Assembly (NCBI GenBank): GCA_010909165.1
Contig: MU008169.1
Location: forward strand, 248,001-312,000
Direction: 5' to 3'
Source: Anthoceros angustus
Taxonomy: Eukaryota > Streptophyta > Anthocerotopsida > Anthocerotales > Anthocerotaceae
DNA: 64,000 nt
The position numbers were made by a program, and so were the translations under genes. Below, piece after piece: positions 23,099-33,922 of this stretch. Positions within the stretch are counted from its first letter, which is position 1; each line of letters begins with the position of its first letter. The notes beneath the pieces are model-generated. The model was not told the origin of the DNA and did no database searches. It saw only the letters and a list, made by a program, of their open reading frames with translations.

Positions 23099-24284
23099 AA
23101 ACGCAAGGTGCCTAACCATGGTGCTGGATTTTGTCCAATGCGCAAAGGAGTGTGAGCTGTGGTGGCAACTTTGTGTCTCGGCTGAAGTTTGGGGAGGCAG
23201 CCGGAGATGCCGCATGGGTTGCCGAACTTGCTCATGAGCCCCAACGTCAATCGAGGAGGGGCCAACACCAGAGCTGCAGACGCCAAAGAAGCTTGACCAT
23301 GTTGCCGATTTTGTCTCAGCCCCAATGGACTATGAGCGACATGTGCCCGCTCACCCTACTCCTCGAATCTTGCTCCGTGTCTGCATGTGCTCAAGGCTCA
23401 AATTCCAGCCATTTCTATTGACAATCCATGATTCAAGTCCTTGCAGTAATTGACGGCCTCTGCATGTGTTGTTGAGAAGGCACGAGGTGTGTCGTGGTCA
23501 ACTCTTGATGACCCACCACCGAGTGTTGTGCCCAACCTCAAGAGCGCATCCTAGTGGTGAATGCTCCTCCGCCCCTAAGTCCAATGGCCCCGTGGAATCT
23601 ATGAGGATCAATGTTACTGGGTGCTCCTCATGGGCTTCCCGGCTGATGTTTTGTTGCGTGATGAGGTGTTGGAAGTTCGCAACAGGGAGGTCCCGAGTCC
23701 ATCCTCAACATAAAGGGAACATCCTCCACCGAGAGAACTCCACTTCCTTCGTGGTTCGAGGTCCAAGCAACAAGAGAGTGAGGGCAGATGCACAGAGGGG
23801 CATATTGCACCACAAAGGAAGAACCGAGCCACGAGGCGGCGCCGATTTTTGACGCCTCATTCTTGGTTCCACAGAGGACATATGTCCCATGACAGTGCAT
23901 GTCTCCCTCCTTGTCCAGCCTCTAATATAGATGGTTTCGCCATGTCATGTCTTTGGGTGCCTAGATTTATATTCTCAATTTTAGTCATGTGATTCAGTTG
24001 TGCTATCCGTCTGTGCCTAAATTATTGTGTTGTTATTGCAGTGGATCAAGCATGATTCGACTCCTTTCTACACATGAAGGACCAATGTCATTGGAGCATG
24101 AAGTTTTTGCAATCCTCTGTGTCTATCTTTTGATGATGAGCCACCGCAACCAAGTTACTGTGGAGACTAACCTCCTGAGGGTGTCGGACCTTGGGAAATG
24201 GAGGCTATTACATTGCGCTTTTCTCTAATACCTCCTTGAAATTTTGGAGGAACAATCTTAGGGTCTCAGTGGTTTTCTAGCCGG
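23099..24284. other. CACTA-2 interior between ORFs, no recognised gene
   Basis: Several medium frames (23131-23421 +, 23466-23852 +) are interrupted by stops. Thymine-rich tracts ending in AG near 24020-24040 could be intron acceptors. No family was recognised. Confidence 0.3.
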
Positions 24285-24740
24285 GTGAAGAAGAGCAAGC
24301 CCAAGTCCGTGAAGGAGGAGCATTGGCAAGTCCTCCTCCAGCAAGAGAGGGACAAGATAGATGGAGTAGTCGCCTCCCAAAGAAAAGATGGTCTTGTGAG
24401 AAGGAAAGAGGCCGGAGATACTCGGACTCATGCTTTTTGGTTTGGGTGGTCGAAAGGTTTTGTGGCTCGCTTTAAGCGCAGTTTGAAAGGGATCCCACCC
24501 ACTGAAATTGAGGTGGCACGAAACCCCGCAATTGGCTAAAAAGCTTGCTGCCTATTGGAAGGAGTCTTCCATGCCAAGACCTCGTGTGGTTCCCATGTTT
24601 GATCGAAAAGGGAAGAAGGAGAAGGCCACCATGTGGAATGATTTGAGAGGTGCTGGCTATTCTATGACAGAGTGTGATGAGGAGGTCATGCAGCAATCTT
24701 GAACAAGAGTGTGGATGATGGCTTTTGGTGAATCATTGGA
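24285..24740 (+). pseudogene. CACTA second-gene C-terminal region in CACTA-2
   Basis: The frames at 24285-24539 and 24508-24702 together give HWQVLLQQERDKIDG, FWFGWSKGFVARFKR, LAKKLAAYWKESS and MWNDLRGAGYSMTECDEEVM. The same order is found at 46440-46983 (YWEVFLKEEQAKI, FGGQRQFVDKFKARFGR, LKKLHAFWKTSQ, VWNLLHEAGYNSEECDERVM). A one-base frameshift near 24520 splits it. It is probably the DNA-binding accessory protein of the element; the function is inferred from position next to the TTTACAAC array. Confidence 0.55.
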
Positions 24741-25089
24741 ATCCACGTCGGCATGAGAAGGAGTAGAAACCGATTCGATTGTTGGTATTGGACTCACCTC
24801 AATGTACCTTGTTTGAAAGCCGAGTTGGTTGTTGATAAGATGTTGATGTTCACTTTCATGATCCCATTTTGCGTGCTAGTCGTGTTTAGGGTGGAGGAAT
24901 GAAGAAGGAATCCAGAATCGTAGGTCCGCAGATGCTTCTCTTAAAGTAGACCAATGTAGAGTTCGTGGCAGAGTATTAATACAGAAGCATTCTCAGAGGG
25001 GCATTTTTGGGGAACTTGACTATAGCCCTACATATTGTTTGCAACAAGATATTGAGCAGAAATTATTTTTATATTTTACAACAATTAAT

Positions 25090-25345
25090 ATCAAAATTTA
25101 CAACGGAATTAAAAGGAGAATTTACAATGGAATTAAAAGGAGAATTTGAAACAAAATTAAAAGGAGAATTTACTACTGAATTAAAAGGAGAATTTACAAC
25201 AGAATTAGAATTAAAAGGAGAATTTACAATGTAAGAGAATTGAGAATTTACAACAGAATTTAGAAGGAGAATTTACAATTAAAAGGAGGATTTACTACTG
25301 AATTAAAAGGAGAATTTACAACAGAATTAAAAGGAGAATTTACAA
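25090..25345 (+). repeat. 24-bp minisatellite encoding an 8-residue repeat
   Basis: Units of GAATTTACAACAGAATTAAAAGG-type sequence repeat with a 24-bp period. In frame they give F-T-T-E-L-K-G-E, eight residues per unit. Each unit contains one TTTACAAC-like motif. The array recurs at 26504-26625 because of a segmental duplication. Confidence 0.85.
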
Positions 25346-26503
25346 CGGACTTTACAATGGAATTAAAGCAATTTAGAACAGTTAGAATTTTGGCGGAAAT
25401 GGTTTGAATTTTGGTGGAATTGGTTTTGAATTTTAAACCAGTAATTAATTAACTATAGTTACAATACTTGAGTTAATTAACTCTAGTTACTTAATCCCGA
25501 TTAAAACCATAGTTAACTAAGCATAATTAACCGTAAGATGTTAACCATGATTAGTTTGTTGTAAATTGCATATTGTAATGTCCAGTAGATGTTTTGTTGT
25601 AACTTCCAGAGTAAATGATCTATTGTAATTTATGGTAGTAGATATCCTATTGTAATTTATAGTAGTAAATAACTTGTTATTAAATATAGTAGTAAATGTC
25701 CCGATGTAATATGTAGTAGTAAATATCCATTGCAATATCCAAGAGTAAATTACCCTTTGTAATGTATAGTCGTAAAATACGTGTAATGTACTTGTAATAA
25801 GGTATAGGTAGCGTATAAATACATATATACTGTATAAATTATTTTTATACATACGATATATACAATATTTGGTCATTTACAACAACCCTCTAATGCTATG
25901 TGTTTATTAACGGCCTTTTACAACAATCTGTAAAAGGTAAAGTTGTGTAAAAGCCGCTGTAAAATACGACTTTTTCTAGTAGTGAGACACACCGCTGGAG
26001 GCTCTTGATGGATTGGATGGCTTTAGTGAACTCGAACATCCGCTCGGCCCTCGCAATGCATTTGATTTAACCCTTTTGGACACAGTCCACCACGACATCC
26101 ATTTGGCCTGTAATGCTTTTTTGCACAACCTACCGCCATGGCTTAGCACAAAGATCGGTCATATCATCATGCCCTTATCGCCCCGGTCCCCATATTGTGC
26201 CTAACTTTGATGTTTACCTAGAACCTCTTCTCGGAGGAGCTAAAAGACCTATGGCATGGGATCCCTATGGAAGACTTTTCTCCCATCGGAAGATCCTAGA
26301 CGGCGTTCAGTTGCGAGCCGCATGCACACCATAGCTGATTATCCGGAATCGGTACACTAACAAAGTTTTCGTGAAAGGTTCTAGGGCATGTGTAGATTGG
26401 GGCGTTGCACTCTCGGGCCCACCACGTAGAAGGAGGAGTACTGGATACCGGCGGTGGCTTCCGCAACCATCCAATGCGGAGGCCGGACTTGGATCGATAC
26501 AAT
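25257..26503 (+). repeat. 1.25-kb tandem duplication spanning the CACTA-2 right end, copy 1
   Basis: This copy runs from the TTTAGAAGGAGAATTTACAA region of CACTA-2, through the right terminus (25984), into 516 bp of host TNP2. The next copy begins at 26504. The join shows AATAAT microhomology. The copies differ by small indels. Confidence 0.85.
25440..25975. repeat. right subterminal arrays of CACTA-2
   Basis: AT-rich palindromes of the GTTAATTAAC type are followed by units of about 35 bp containing TTGTAAT and GTAGTAAAT. Just before the terminus is an inverted pair, GGCCTTTTACAAC and GTGTAAAAGCCG. This is the standard arrangement for a CACTA subterminal region. Confidence 0.75.
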
Positions 26504-28400
26504 AATTTAGAAGGAGAATTTACAACAGAATTAAAAGGAGGATTTACTACTGAATTAAAAGGAGAATTTACAACAGAATTAAAAGGAGAATTTACAACGG
26601 ACTTTACAATGGAATTAAAGCAATTTAGAACAAGAATTTAGGAAATGGTTTGAATTTTGGTGGAATTGGTTTTGAATTTTAAACCAGTAATTAATTAACT
26701 ATAGTTACAATACTTGAGTTAATTAACTCTAGTTACTTAATCCCGATTAAAACCATAGTTAACTAAGCATTGTTAATTAACCGTAAGATGTTAACCATGA
26801 TTAGTTTGTTGTAAATTGCATATTGTAATGTCCGAGTAGATGTTTTGTTGTAACTTCCGAGTAAATGATCTATTGTAATTTATGGTAGTAGATATCCTAT
26901 TGTAATTTATAGTAGTAAATAACTTGTTATTAAATATAGTAGTAAATGTCCCGATGTAATATGTAGTAGTAAATATCCTGTTGCAATATCCAAGAGTAAA
27001 TTACCCTTTGTAATGTATAGTCGAAATACGGTAGTAATGTACAATTGTAATAAGGTATACAGTGAGCGATAAATACATATATACCGTATAAATTATTTTT
27101 ATACATACGATATACAATATTTGGTCATTTACAACAACCTCTAATGCTATGTGTTTATAACGGCCTTTTACAACACCGCTGTAAAAGGTAAAGTTGTTGT
27201 AAAAGCCGCTAAAATACGACTTTTTCTAGTAGTGAGACACACCGCGTGAGGCTCTTGATGGATTGGATGGCTTTAGTGAACTCGGAACATCCGCTCGCTC
27301 GCAATGACGGATTTAACCCTTTTGGACACGGTGTCACCACGACATCCATTTGGCTGTAATGCTTTTTTTGCACAACCTACCGCCATGGCTTAGCACAAAG
27401 ATCGGTCATATCATCATGCCCTTATCGTCCGGGTCCCCATATTGTGCCTAACTTTGATGTTTACCTAGAACCTCTTGGAGGAGCTAAAAGACCTATGGCA
27501 TGGGATCCCTATGGAAGACTTTTCTCCCATCGGAAGATCCTAGGCGCTTGTGTTGCGAGCCGCTTGCCGCACACCATAGTGATTATCCGGAATCGGTACA
27601 CTAAAAGCTTTCGTGAAAGGTTCTAGGGCATGTGTAGATTGTTGGGGCACGTTGCACTCGCTGGGCCCACCACGTATAAGGAGGAGTACCTTGGATACCG
27701 GCGGTGGCTTCCGCGCAACCATCCAATGCGGAGGCTGGACTTGGATCGTCACAATAATGAAGAGGAGAGGCGTCCCCGCCCACAACCCCCCTCCTATGAT
27801 GACCTCATGCAGGATATGGACAGGAGAGAGGTTGCAACAGTGAGAGAGTTGAGGGAAAGGGGCAAGTTCGGGACCCGCCGCAGGTCTTTCTGGTTTGAAT
27901 ATCTGCCGTATTGGAGGTATATGCTTAAGTGGGCACAGAAAGATGTCATGCACGTTGAAAAGAACAATGCGGAGGCTATGTGGCAGACCTTCATAGGGGA
28001 GAAAGATGATATTAGATCACGCTTAGACATGGAACAATATGGGGGAAAGAAGGAGCTATGGCCTTTGGCAGGGAACAGGGAAACGTTTCTGCTAGCTCCC
28101 TATGTCCTCTCGAAGCCAGACTTGGATTTGGTTTTTTTGGAAATGCAAGCAATAAGGTTACCTATGGATAAGGCCAAACATTGCGGCAAAGATGTCTACG
28201 GTAAGTGGGAATTTGAAAGCCCATGATTGGCATATACTCATGGAGATTTATTTTCCAATTGTTTTGCGAGGTCGAATCAAACCATCCAGATATATAAAGG
28301 GCGGACTCACAAAACTTTATCGGTGGATATGCCTCAAGAATACCGCCATGAGGTTGGGAGAATGCAACAAGAGTGCATCAGGTGATGTGTGAGTTGGAAA
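25985..28400 (+). pseudogene. host CACTA TNP2 transposase, central part (duplicated and frameshifted)
   Basis: The block starts TPLEALDGLDGF and continues with NLPPWLSTKIGHIIMPLS and FDVYLEPL, all TNP2 landmarks. It is interrupted at 26504-27234 by the duplicated CACTA-2 end, then restarts at 27235. The best open stretch, 27630-28226, encodes about 198 residues. It includes YRRWLPRNHPMRR, GKFGTRRRSFWFEYLPYW and KDVMHVEKNNAEAMW, matching the conserved MHIEKN region. The tail at 28192-28392 (HDWHILMEIYFPI) matches the KSHDYH..M segment. Frameshifts separate these parts. Confidence 0.75.
26504..27754 (+). repeat. 1.25-kb tandem duplication, copy 2
   Basis: This is the second copy of 25257-26503. 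It holds a second CACTA-2 right terminus (TTTCTAGTAGTG ending at 27234, followed by AGA) and a second copy of the adjoining TNP2 exon. This unattached terminus has no left partner. Confidence 0.85.
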
Positions 28401-29340
28401 GAGAATTCCAAACTTGTTCGACATATCGACCCATCTCATAATCCACTTGGTGGATGAGGTTGCAGCTCTAGGGCGGTTCACGTATGGCGGATGTATCCCG
28501 CTGAAAGGTATCCGGAAGCAGAAAGGAACAATCCGCCAAAGAGCAAACCGGAGGGTGGCGGAAGGTTACGAGATGAGTCTTTGCATTATGCAAAGTCCTT
28601 TCTCCGAACATTATCCACACCGACCATATTTGGCGCGGTGTCAGAGGGATGCCCACGAGAAGACCTTAGGGATAGGACGAGCATACAAATTTACCACACG
28701 GAGTCGCACAAGTCCACACCTTCGTTACACACCACGGTTATGGACCCTTTCTTACGATGTACCGTGAGGAAATTAACCAGTGACATGGGACACAACCCTT
28801 CCTTTCGGGCTTGGATTCATGATGGTGAAATGGAGGACGTTGGGAGGGCTTGCCGCATATGATCGATGACGCTGCGCTCCATGGACGGCCCTTCCATTGT
28901 GGCAACGCATACAAGCACATGATATGCAAAGGTAGCCACCTCCGCACTATAGTCGCAGATATGCACAGGAAAACCACCCAAGATAGCGGTGTCTACACGA
29001 CGTAATGGGAGACGGAGGGATCGGACTTACTACGGCAATGTGCAAGAGATATTGCGCGGGCCTCGTGGTATGAACCTCTTATCTTGAAGGTTAAGTGGTA
29101 TGAGTGCAACCCAATGGCGATTCCACCATAAGGTCTACATTGGCTGGATTCGACCTTGTGTACACCGTCATTAGCGCATCACCGCATGACATGGACACAC
29201 CATTCATATGGCCGCATCAAGTGACGCAGGTATCCTACATCCGGATGGTCAAGCGGAGAATAGAGGGTGGGCCCCCTACTCCCGCACGGGTGGAGAGCCG
29301 GCGGGAGCAAATGAGGATGAAGATTGATTTACAAGGTTGA
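28401..29340 (+). pseudogene. host CACTA transposase C-terminal region with DUF4216-like end
   Basis: Frames at 28414-28862 give IHLVDEVAALG and MYPAERYPEAERN, matching the H.VdEi...GP...RWMYPfER motif after TNP2 (DUF4218-like). Near 29030-29110 the text YYGNVQEILRG and then LILKVKWYECN matches DUF4216. Several frameshifts and stops make it a relic. The order TNP2, DUF4218, DUF4216 is typical of plant CACTA elements. Confidence 0.6.
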
Positions 29341-29446
29341 CGCTTTCATCCGATCGCTTGATACATGGGAGTCGCCGCTGTGAGAAAGATGCACAATGAA
29401 ACTAGGATTATAGACGGGGATTGAAACCGAGAGACAGACGGCATGC

Positions 29447-30186
29447 TCAAAGATTGAAATCAATTTGCTTTGCGGCATAGGCAAGGGCCTTTGTGGCATC
29501 AAAACATAAGGGTGTCTGAACGAACCGTGTCAACCAGCTCAACTCACATCCTACTTCTCTCGCCCTTCCATAATGGAGGATGCGCACTCCAAAACAATCG
29601 GAGTTAATAACGTGCAATACGACATTTAAGGCGAGCCCGCACTGCCTCTCTGAATCAATAGGACCCACCAAGTCCGCGCCTCAGATAAAACCAATCCCGA
29701 ATATCCAACCGCAACAAATCCATCCACCGTGATCTCCAAAGAAACACCTCCACCTCGAGCGACGTCATGAGCATCTAAGACATCACTCGATGTCCGGAGA
29801 GCAAAGAACTCAACCGAGCACCTTCTTCGCTCCACAGCTCGATTGAGGGAAGTCGCCGATATGTCCAGCATCAACCCATGTCTCGGATGATCCTCCATGT
29901 GGGCGAGAAACCGCGTCTCCGCCTCCAACGGCTCTCCAGCCATTGCCAAGTCCACTTCCGCCAATGCTCGCAAAGCCACCATCCACAATTAAATGGGCAA
30001 CAAGGACGAGGTGAGGGAGGCCGTGTGCACAAACGAGGAAACATTCCAAAGATGCCGACATTGAAGGGTGCAGGGGAAGGTGCTAGCAGTACGTATATAA
30101 TCAAACACGGCAAAGCTCGATCGAAAGCGTGGCGGAAGGATGGGTAGCATGAAGTAGGAGATTAGCATCTTGACAATGCAGTTCAC
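29447..30186 (-). other. unidentified minus-strand frames
   Basis: Overlapping minus frames (29447-29671, 29626-29988, 29871-30113) have mixed composition and could be exons of one protein read from 30186 leftward. I recognise no domain. They lie inside the host CACTA between its transposase and the palindromic array. Confidence 0.3.
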
Positions 30187-30334
30187 ACAATCGGCGGCAC
30201 GCTACCGACAAGCGTGCTCGCACCGCAGAGGTTATGAGCGGCCCACGCGGGCGTCCGGTGGTCGGCGGCAGCCGCCAACGACCGCCATGCCACTTGATGA
30301 CACGATGAGGTTGCGCTGGTATTTAATGAAGAAT

Positions 30335-30497
30335 AATGGCCATTTTCCTTGGCTAATGGCCATTGTCCTGGCTAATGGCCATTGTCCTTGGACAATGGCC
30401 ATTTTCCTGGCCAGGTATCATCAGGACAATGGCCATTGTCCGATAATGGCCATTGTCCTTGGATAATGGCCATTGTCCTGGATTATGGCATTTTCTA
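30335..30497. repeat. palindromic AATGGCCATTGTCC array
   Basis: Seven copies of AATGGCCATT(G/T)TCC are spaced 17-34 bp apart. The core ATGGCCAT is self-complementary, and at 30424-30441 it extends to the perfect 18-bp palindrome GGACAATGGCCATTGTCC. Such an array can bind a dimeric protein or fold into hairpins. No function is known to me. Confidence 0.85.
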
Positions 30498-30499
30498 AT

Positions 30500-31670
30500 A
30501 CCTATAAGTGCCCATAAAGGTTTTTAGGTTAAAGGATTTGGCTGCTCAATGAGGCGGATACGCCGCAACTTCAGTAACAAGCATCAAGGTGGCAAGTGCA
30601 TGCCGGTAACAAGCACTCAAGGTGGCAGAGATCGACCTCCACCGGTTTGCATGCATACCGGTCCGCAATAAAATCCATGCGAACACAAGATGGGCCACAC
30701 TCAAGAGGGGAGAGAAGATCCGGCAGATATTGGCAGCCATTTCGAGGCGGCATACTATGGAGCACGTTTCATTGCGCTGGTCATTTCACCATGGTGCGGC
30801 AGACATCGAGGGAACAGCTGGTCATTCGTCCGCAAGAGCGCGCAATGTGCAGCCCCACAATTTGAATTAAGAATCCGTGGCGAGGGAGTGTGTAGGTTCA
30901 ATATAGCATTCGCATCCGATATTGACTTTTGCGTATGGCTCGACCGTGATGGAAGAAGCATACAACCACGTGACATTTCTTCCCATCGTAGCGTGCCAAC
31001 AACATCCAATCGGCGCGCATGCCGTTGTCGCTATCCCGACACGTTAGACTCGTTGTTTTCTTTTTATAGAACAACCACCGTCCGCAAGAAATGTATAGGT
31101 TTTTCCATGCAAGCGTGGTTGATCGTGAAGACGAAGAATCGACCTCGTTGTGTGGATGGGAGGAGAATCGACGCCTGTGCACACCCACACCCTTCCGAGG
31201 TGTGCACCGATAGCTTCGCTTCGCCTCGAACATCGCTTGGTATTCGCAATCGACCGGGCTTGAAGGATTGAAATATCTGCTTGCCTGCAATCCGGTGGAA
31301 GTGTGGCGAGGTTGTGGACGCATCCCGGCGTGAGCTTGCGTCCCAAACTTACGACCTTGCTTGACCGCAGGATTAGCCGCGTAATTCGATGGTCCTACCG
31401 TGATGTATGGCCGGTGACAGCCGATGACCCACCCATAACATGTTCATATCGTTGTGGTGGATGGTTGTAGCTATAGTGTGATGCATAGTGCACTCCTTTG
31501 TAGGCTATGTGAATTTCGATTGAAAGTGAGCAACCGCTTACCGCATGCAATTGCCTATGACCATGTACTATATGCGTCCACATGCCCTCCTACTTGTTTT
31601 CGAGACTGACATATCCGGCCGCCGTGCTATGCTGTGCATGGTAGCGCCTTGATTTCCCAGACGGCTGGAG
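30500..31670. other. host CACTA interior, no recognised gene
   Basis: The longest frame is 30690-31271 (+), 193 codons, of varied composition, partly opposed by a minus frame of 141 codons. Neither shows a domain I know. A possible polypyrimidine-intron tract lies near 31050-31075. Confidence 0.3.
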
Positions 31671-31671
31671 T

Positions 31672-33010
31672 TTGGGGAGAAATGGAAATGCAGTGTGGGA
31701 TCCGCTGGCATCACTAAGTCGGCAAACTGCATATGGGGAGGATTTCTTCCCACCTGATGAAGTTCCGGATTCCCAAGAAGCTTATGAAGCGGAAGGGAAT
31801 CTCGGTGGCCATCGTGTTGCTCGCCGCCGCATTGCACGAGGTATGGCGGAACTTTGTCGCAGAGGCGGTGCTTCCTCCCCACAATGTTTCGCAAAGATGG
31901 GCCAAGGCCAGGGTGGAATAGACAACACCGAATCGGTCCGAGCTTTGCTGAAAACACGGGAGTAGGGTGGATTCAAGAGCAAATAACTAGTGAAGGCGAA
32001 GATATGGAGCACACGGGAAGCCAAAGCCTCCATCTACATTGACCTTCGGGGCTTGACCGTCCCGAGGCATAAGAAGTTCATGGAAGTAACACGCAGAGCG
32101 GCAAACGAAATTCCAGGAAAGTGGAGCGACTTGCCGTTGTCTCGGAGGAAGAAAATGTGCACAGAAGTGGCCGCCGGATCTTCTCGCAAAGGGATGATTT
32201 CACCGAGTTCACCAATACACTGAACAAGGAACAAGAGGTATGTCGAGGCCAAAGCCTCAAGGCCTGGAGGAGAAGAGGGTAGGCAAAATTGACAGATTTT
32301 TCAGCCTCCACTAGCCGATGAAAGGGTATGGGAGATTCTCACATGGGCACGGGTTGAACTCGCAAAGATGGAAATTTTTGCCATCCAAGGCATCACTTGC
32401 GCCTAAGACGATCGAGAAATCAAATGGAGAAGGGCCCAATCCATGGGGCCAAGTGGACGAGTGGATGGGTTTTAAGTTCCAAGAGAAGTATGGGAGGGAG
32501 CCAACCGACGAGGAGTGTGATTTTGGATCACTCCGCCCACTAACAAAAATGGAACTATGGGATGCGGGAGGAGCCGTGCCCGAAGTTTTTGAAATCCCCG
32601 AGGGTATGCAAGGCCAAGCGAGACGCCACGAAGAGAAATGGGTCAAAGCATTCACGAAAATCTGCAATAATTGATCCGGATTCGAAGGTAGCAGATATGA
32701 CGACGCCCGCCGTGGATGGTGCGGGGGAAAATGATGAAGAAGGGATCAAAGGTGATTCGAATGTGAAGAGGAAACAGCCGTGAAGTTAATGCGGAGGCAA
32801 AGACAACGAGGATGGGGAAGCAACAGAGGAGGAGGAAGCGAGGGTGAAAGGACATGGAAAACAACATACGGTGGCGTATGGCACAACATCGTAGTCACTA
32901 GGAGGAGGCCAATCGAATTTGACACGACGATGTCGAATGCCGAATCTGACGGAAAGTTTCAAGAACAAGGGGACGGCATAAAGTACACCGCGCTGCCACA
33001 TTGGAGGGCA
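31672..33010 (+). pseudogene. host CACTA second gene
   Basis: + frames at 31672-31965, 31990-32223, 32318-32674 and 32780-33016 look like broken exons of one protein. The conserved piece near 32318-32520 reads ERVWEILTWARVELAK (alternative frame), LPSK, GPNPWG, then FKFQEKYGREPTDEE. It matches the second gene of CACTA-1 (10270-10400). The F..kyGR.P...E text is also shared with 24440-24510 and 46630-46700. The link to DNA-binding CACTA accessory proteins is inferred. Confidence 0.5.
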
Positions 33011-33700
33011 GAGTAACGAGGGCACGAGCTGCAGCAGTGACTCAAAGTGCCGCAAGTGCCAAGGGGAAAGACAAAGCGAAAGGGTCGAAGGTGAGCTGCC
33101 ATGACCAAATTTATATGTCCACATGCATGTGCGCGCTAGGGGTTGATGTGATTCTTTCTCATGCAGCACAAACAGAGCACGATGTGCATGAGGATGGCAT
33201 TCATCAAGAGCGCTACGCATCGGCTGGAAAAAGGCGGCCTACAAACCCTCGAGGACCGAAGCGAAAAGAGCGAAAGGCGAAAAAGGCCATGAGCGATACA
33301 GCGTGAGATACCCAGTGATTATGATTAGTGCTTGATGCACATACTCCGTAAGGTCTTCCGTGAATCACGCAAACTGAGCGATACGTCTGTGATACCGTAT
33401 AGTACATGCAAAGTTTTGTGAATTTATATGTATTCCTGTTTAGAGCCACCTATAAAATGCGCGGTATAAATTCAGTAAATCATGCGAGAATATAATGTGG
33501 CCAAGCGGACATTGTACATGCCACATGGCAAGTTCACACATGTCGGGAGAGAGGCGTCAAAACCAGCAGCGGAAACCCCGGAAACCTTTAGAATTCAAAA
33601 TAAAAAAGTCCGAGCGGCTCGCAGTTCCAAAACGCAGCGCACGTGCGAACATGAGGGCAGCACACATCCAACACCACGGACCGACATTGTCAGCACCTGG
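33011..33700. other. host CACTA 3' region, no recognised gene
   Basis: A Lys/Arg-rich frame (33001-33306 +) may be the C-terminal end of the second gene, with KRKERKAKKA near its end. The rest shows only short ORFs. Confidence 0.3.
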
Positions 33701-33759
33701 GTTAGAAACACTGACAAACCCGGGTTACCGAGCGTACCACCGGGCCTTACCCCGCACCT

Positions 33760-33922
33760 CATAACCGTTATAAGAATTGGTTGTCACAGTCTTCGTGTTA
33801 CGAGGTTTATTACGCCTAGGTCCGGCACCACATGCCTTGTGTAACAAAGTCATCGCTTACGTAACAAGAAGGCAATATTCCGTAATACTGCAGCATAACA
33901 AACAATGCTGTTTCTAGTAGTG
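33760..33922 (+). mobile_element. right terminus of the host CACTA element
   Basis: TTTCTAGTAGTG at 33911-33922 is an inverted CACTACTAGAAA terminus. It is preceded by GTAACAA, CGTAACAAG, CCGTAATA and CATAACAAAC subterminal motifs. It closes the element that carries the TNP2 gene split by CACTA-2. The left end was not found in the window; it should lie between 1090 and 2625 if the nesting model is right. Confidence 0.7.

Larger units (their letters stand above)
17027..25984 (+). mobile_element. CACTA-2: En/Spm-type element inside a TNP2 gene, about 9.0 kb
   Basis: The left end is CACTACTAGGAAAC and the inverted right end is CACTACTAGAAAAAG. The element is flanked by AGA at 17024-17026 and 25985-25987. 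Both ends carry dense TTTACAAC subterminal arrays. Excision in silico restores the frame ATGGCAGACACACCG of the host transposase. Inside are a second-gene relic at 24.3-24.7 kb, a 244-codon ORF at 22.4 kb and possible captured gene fragments at 20-22 kb. No TNP2 gene was seen, so the element is probably non-autonomous. Confidence 0.88.
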
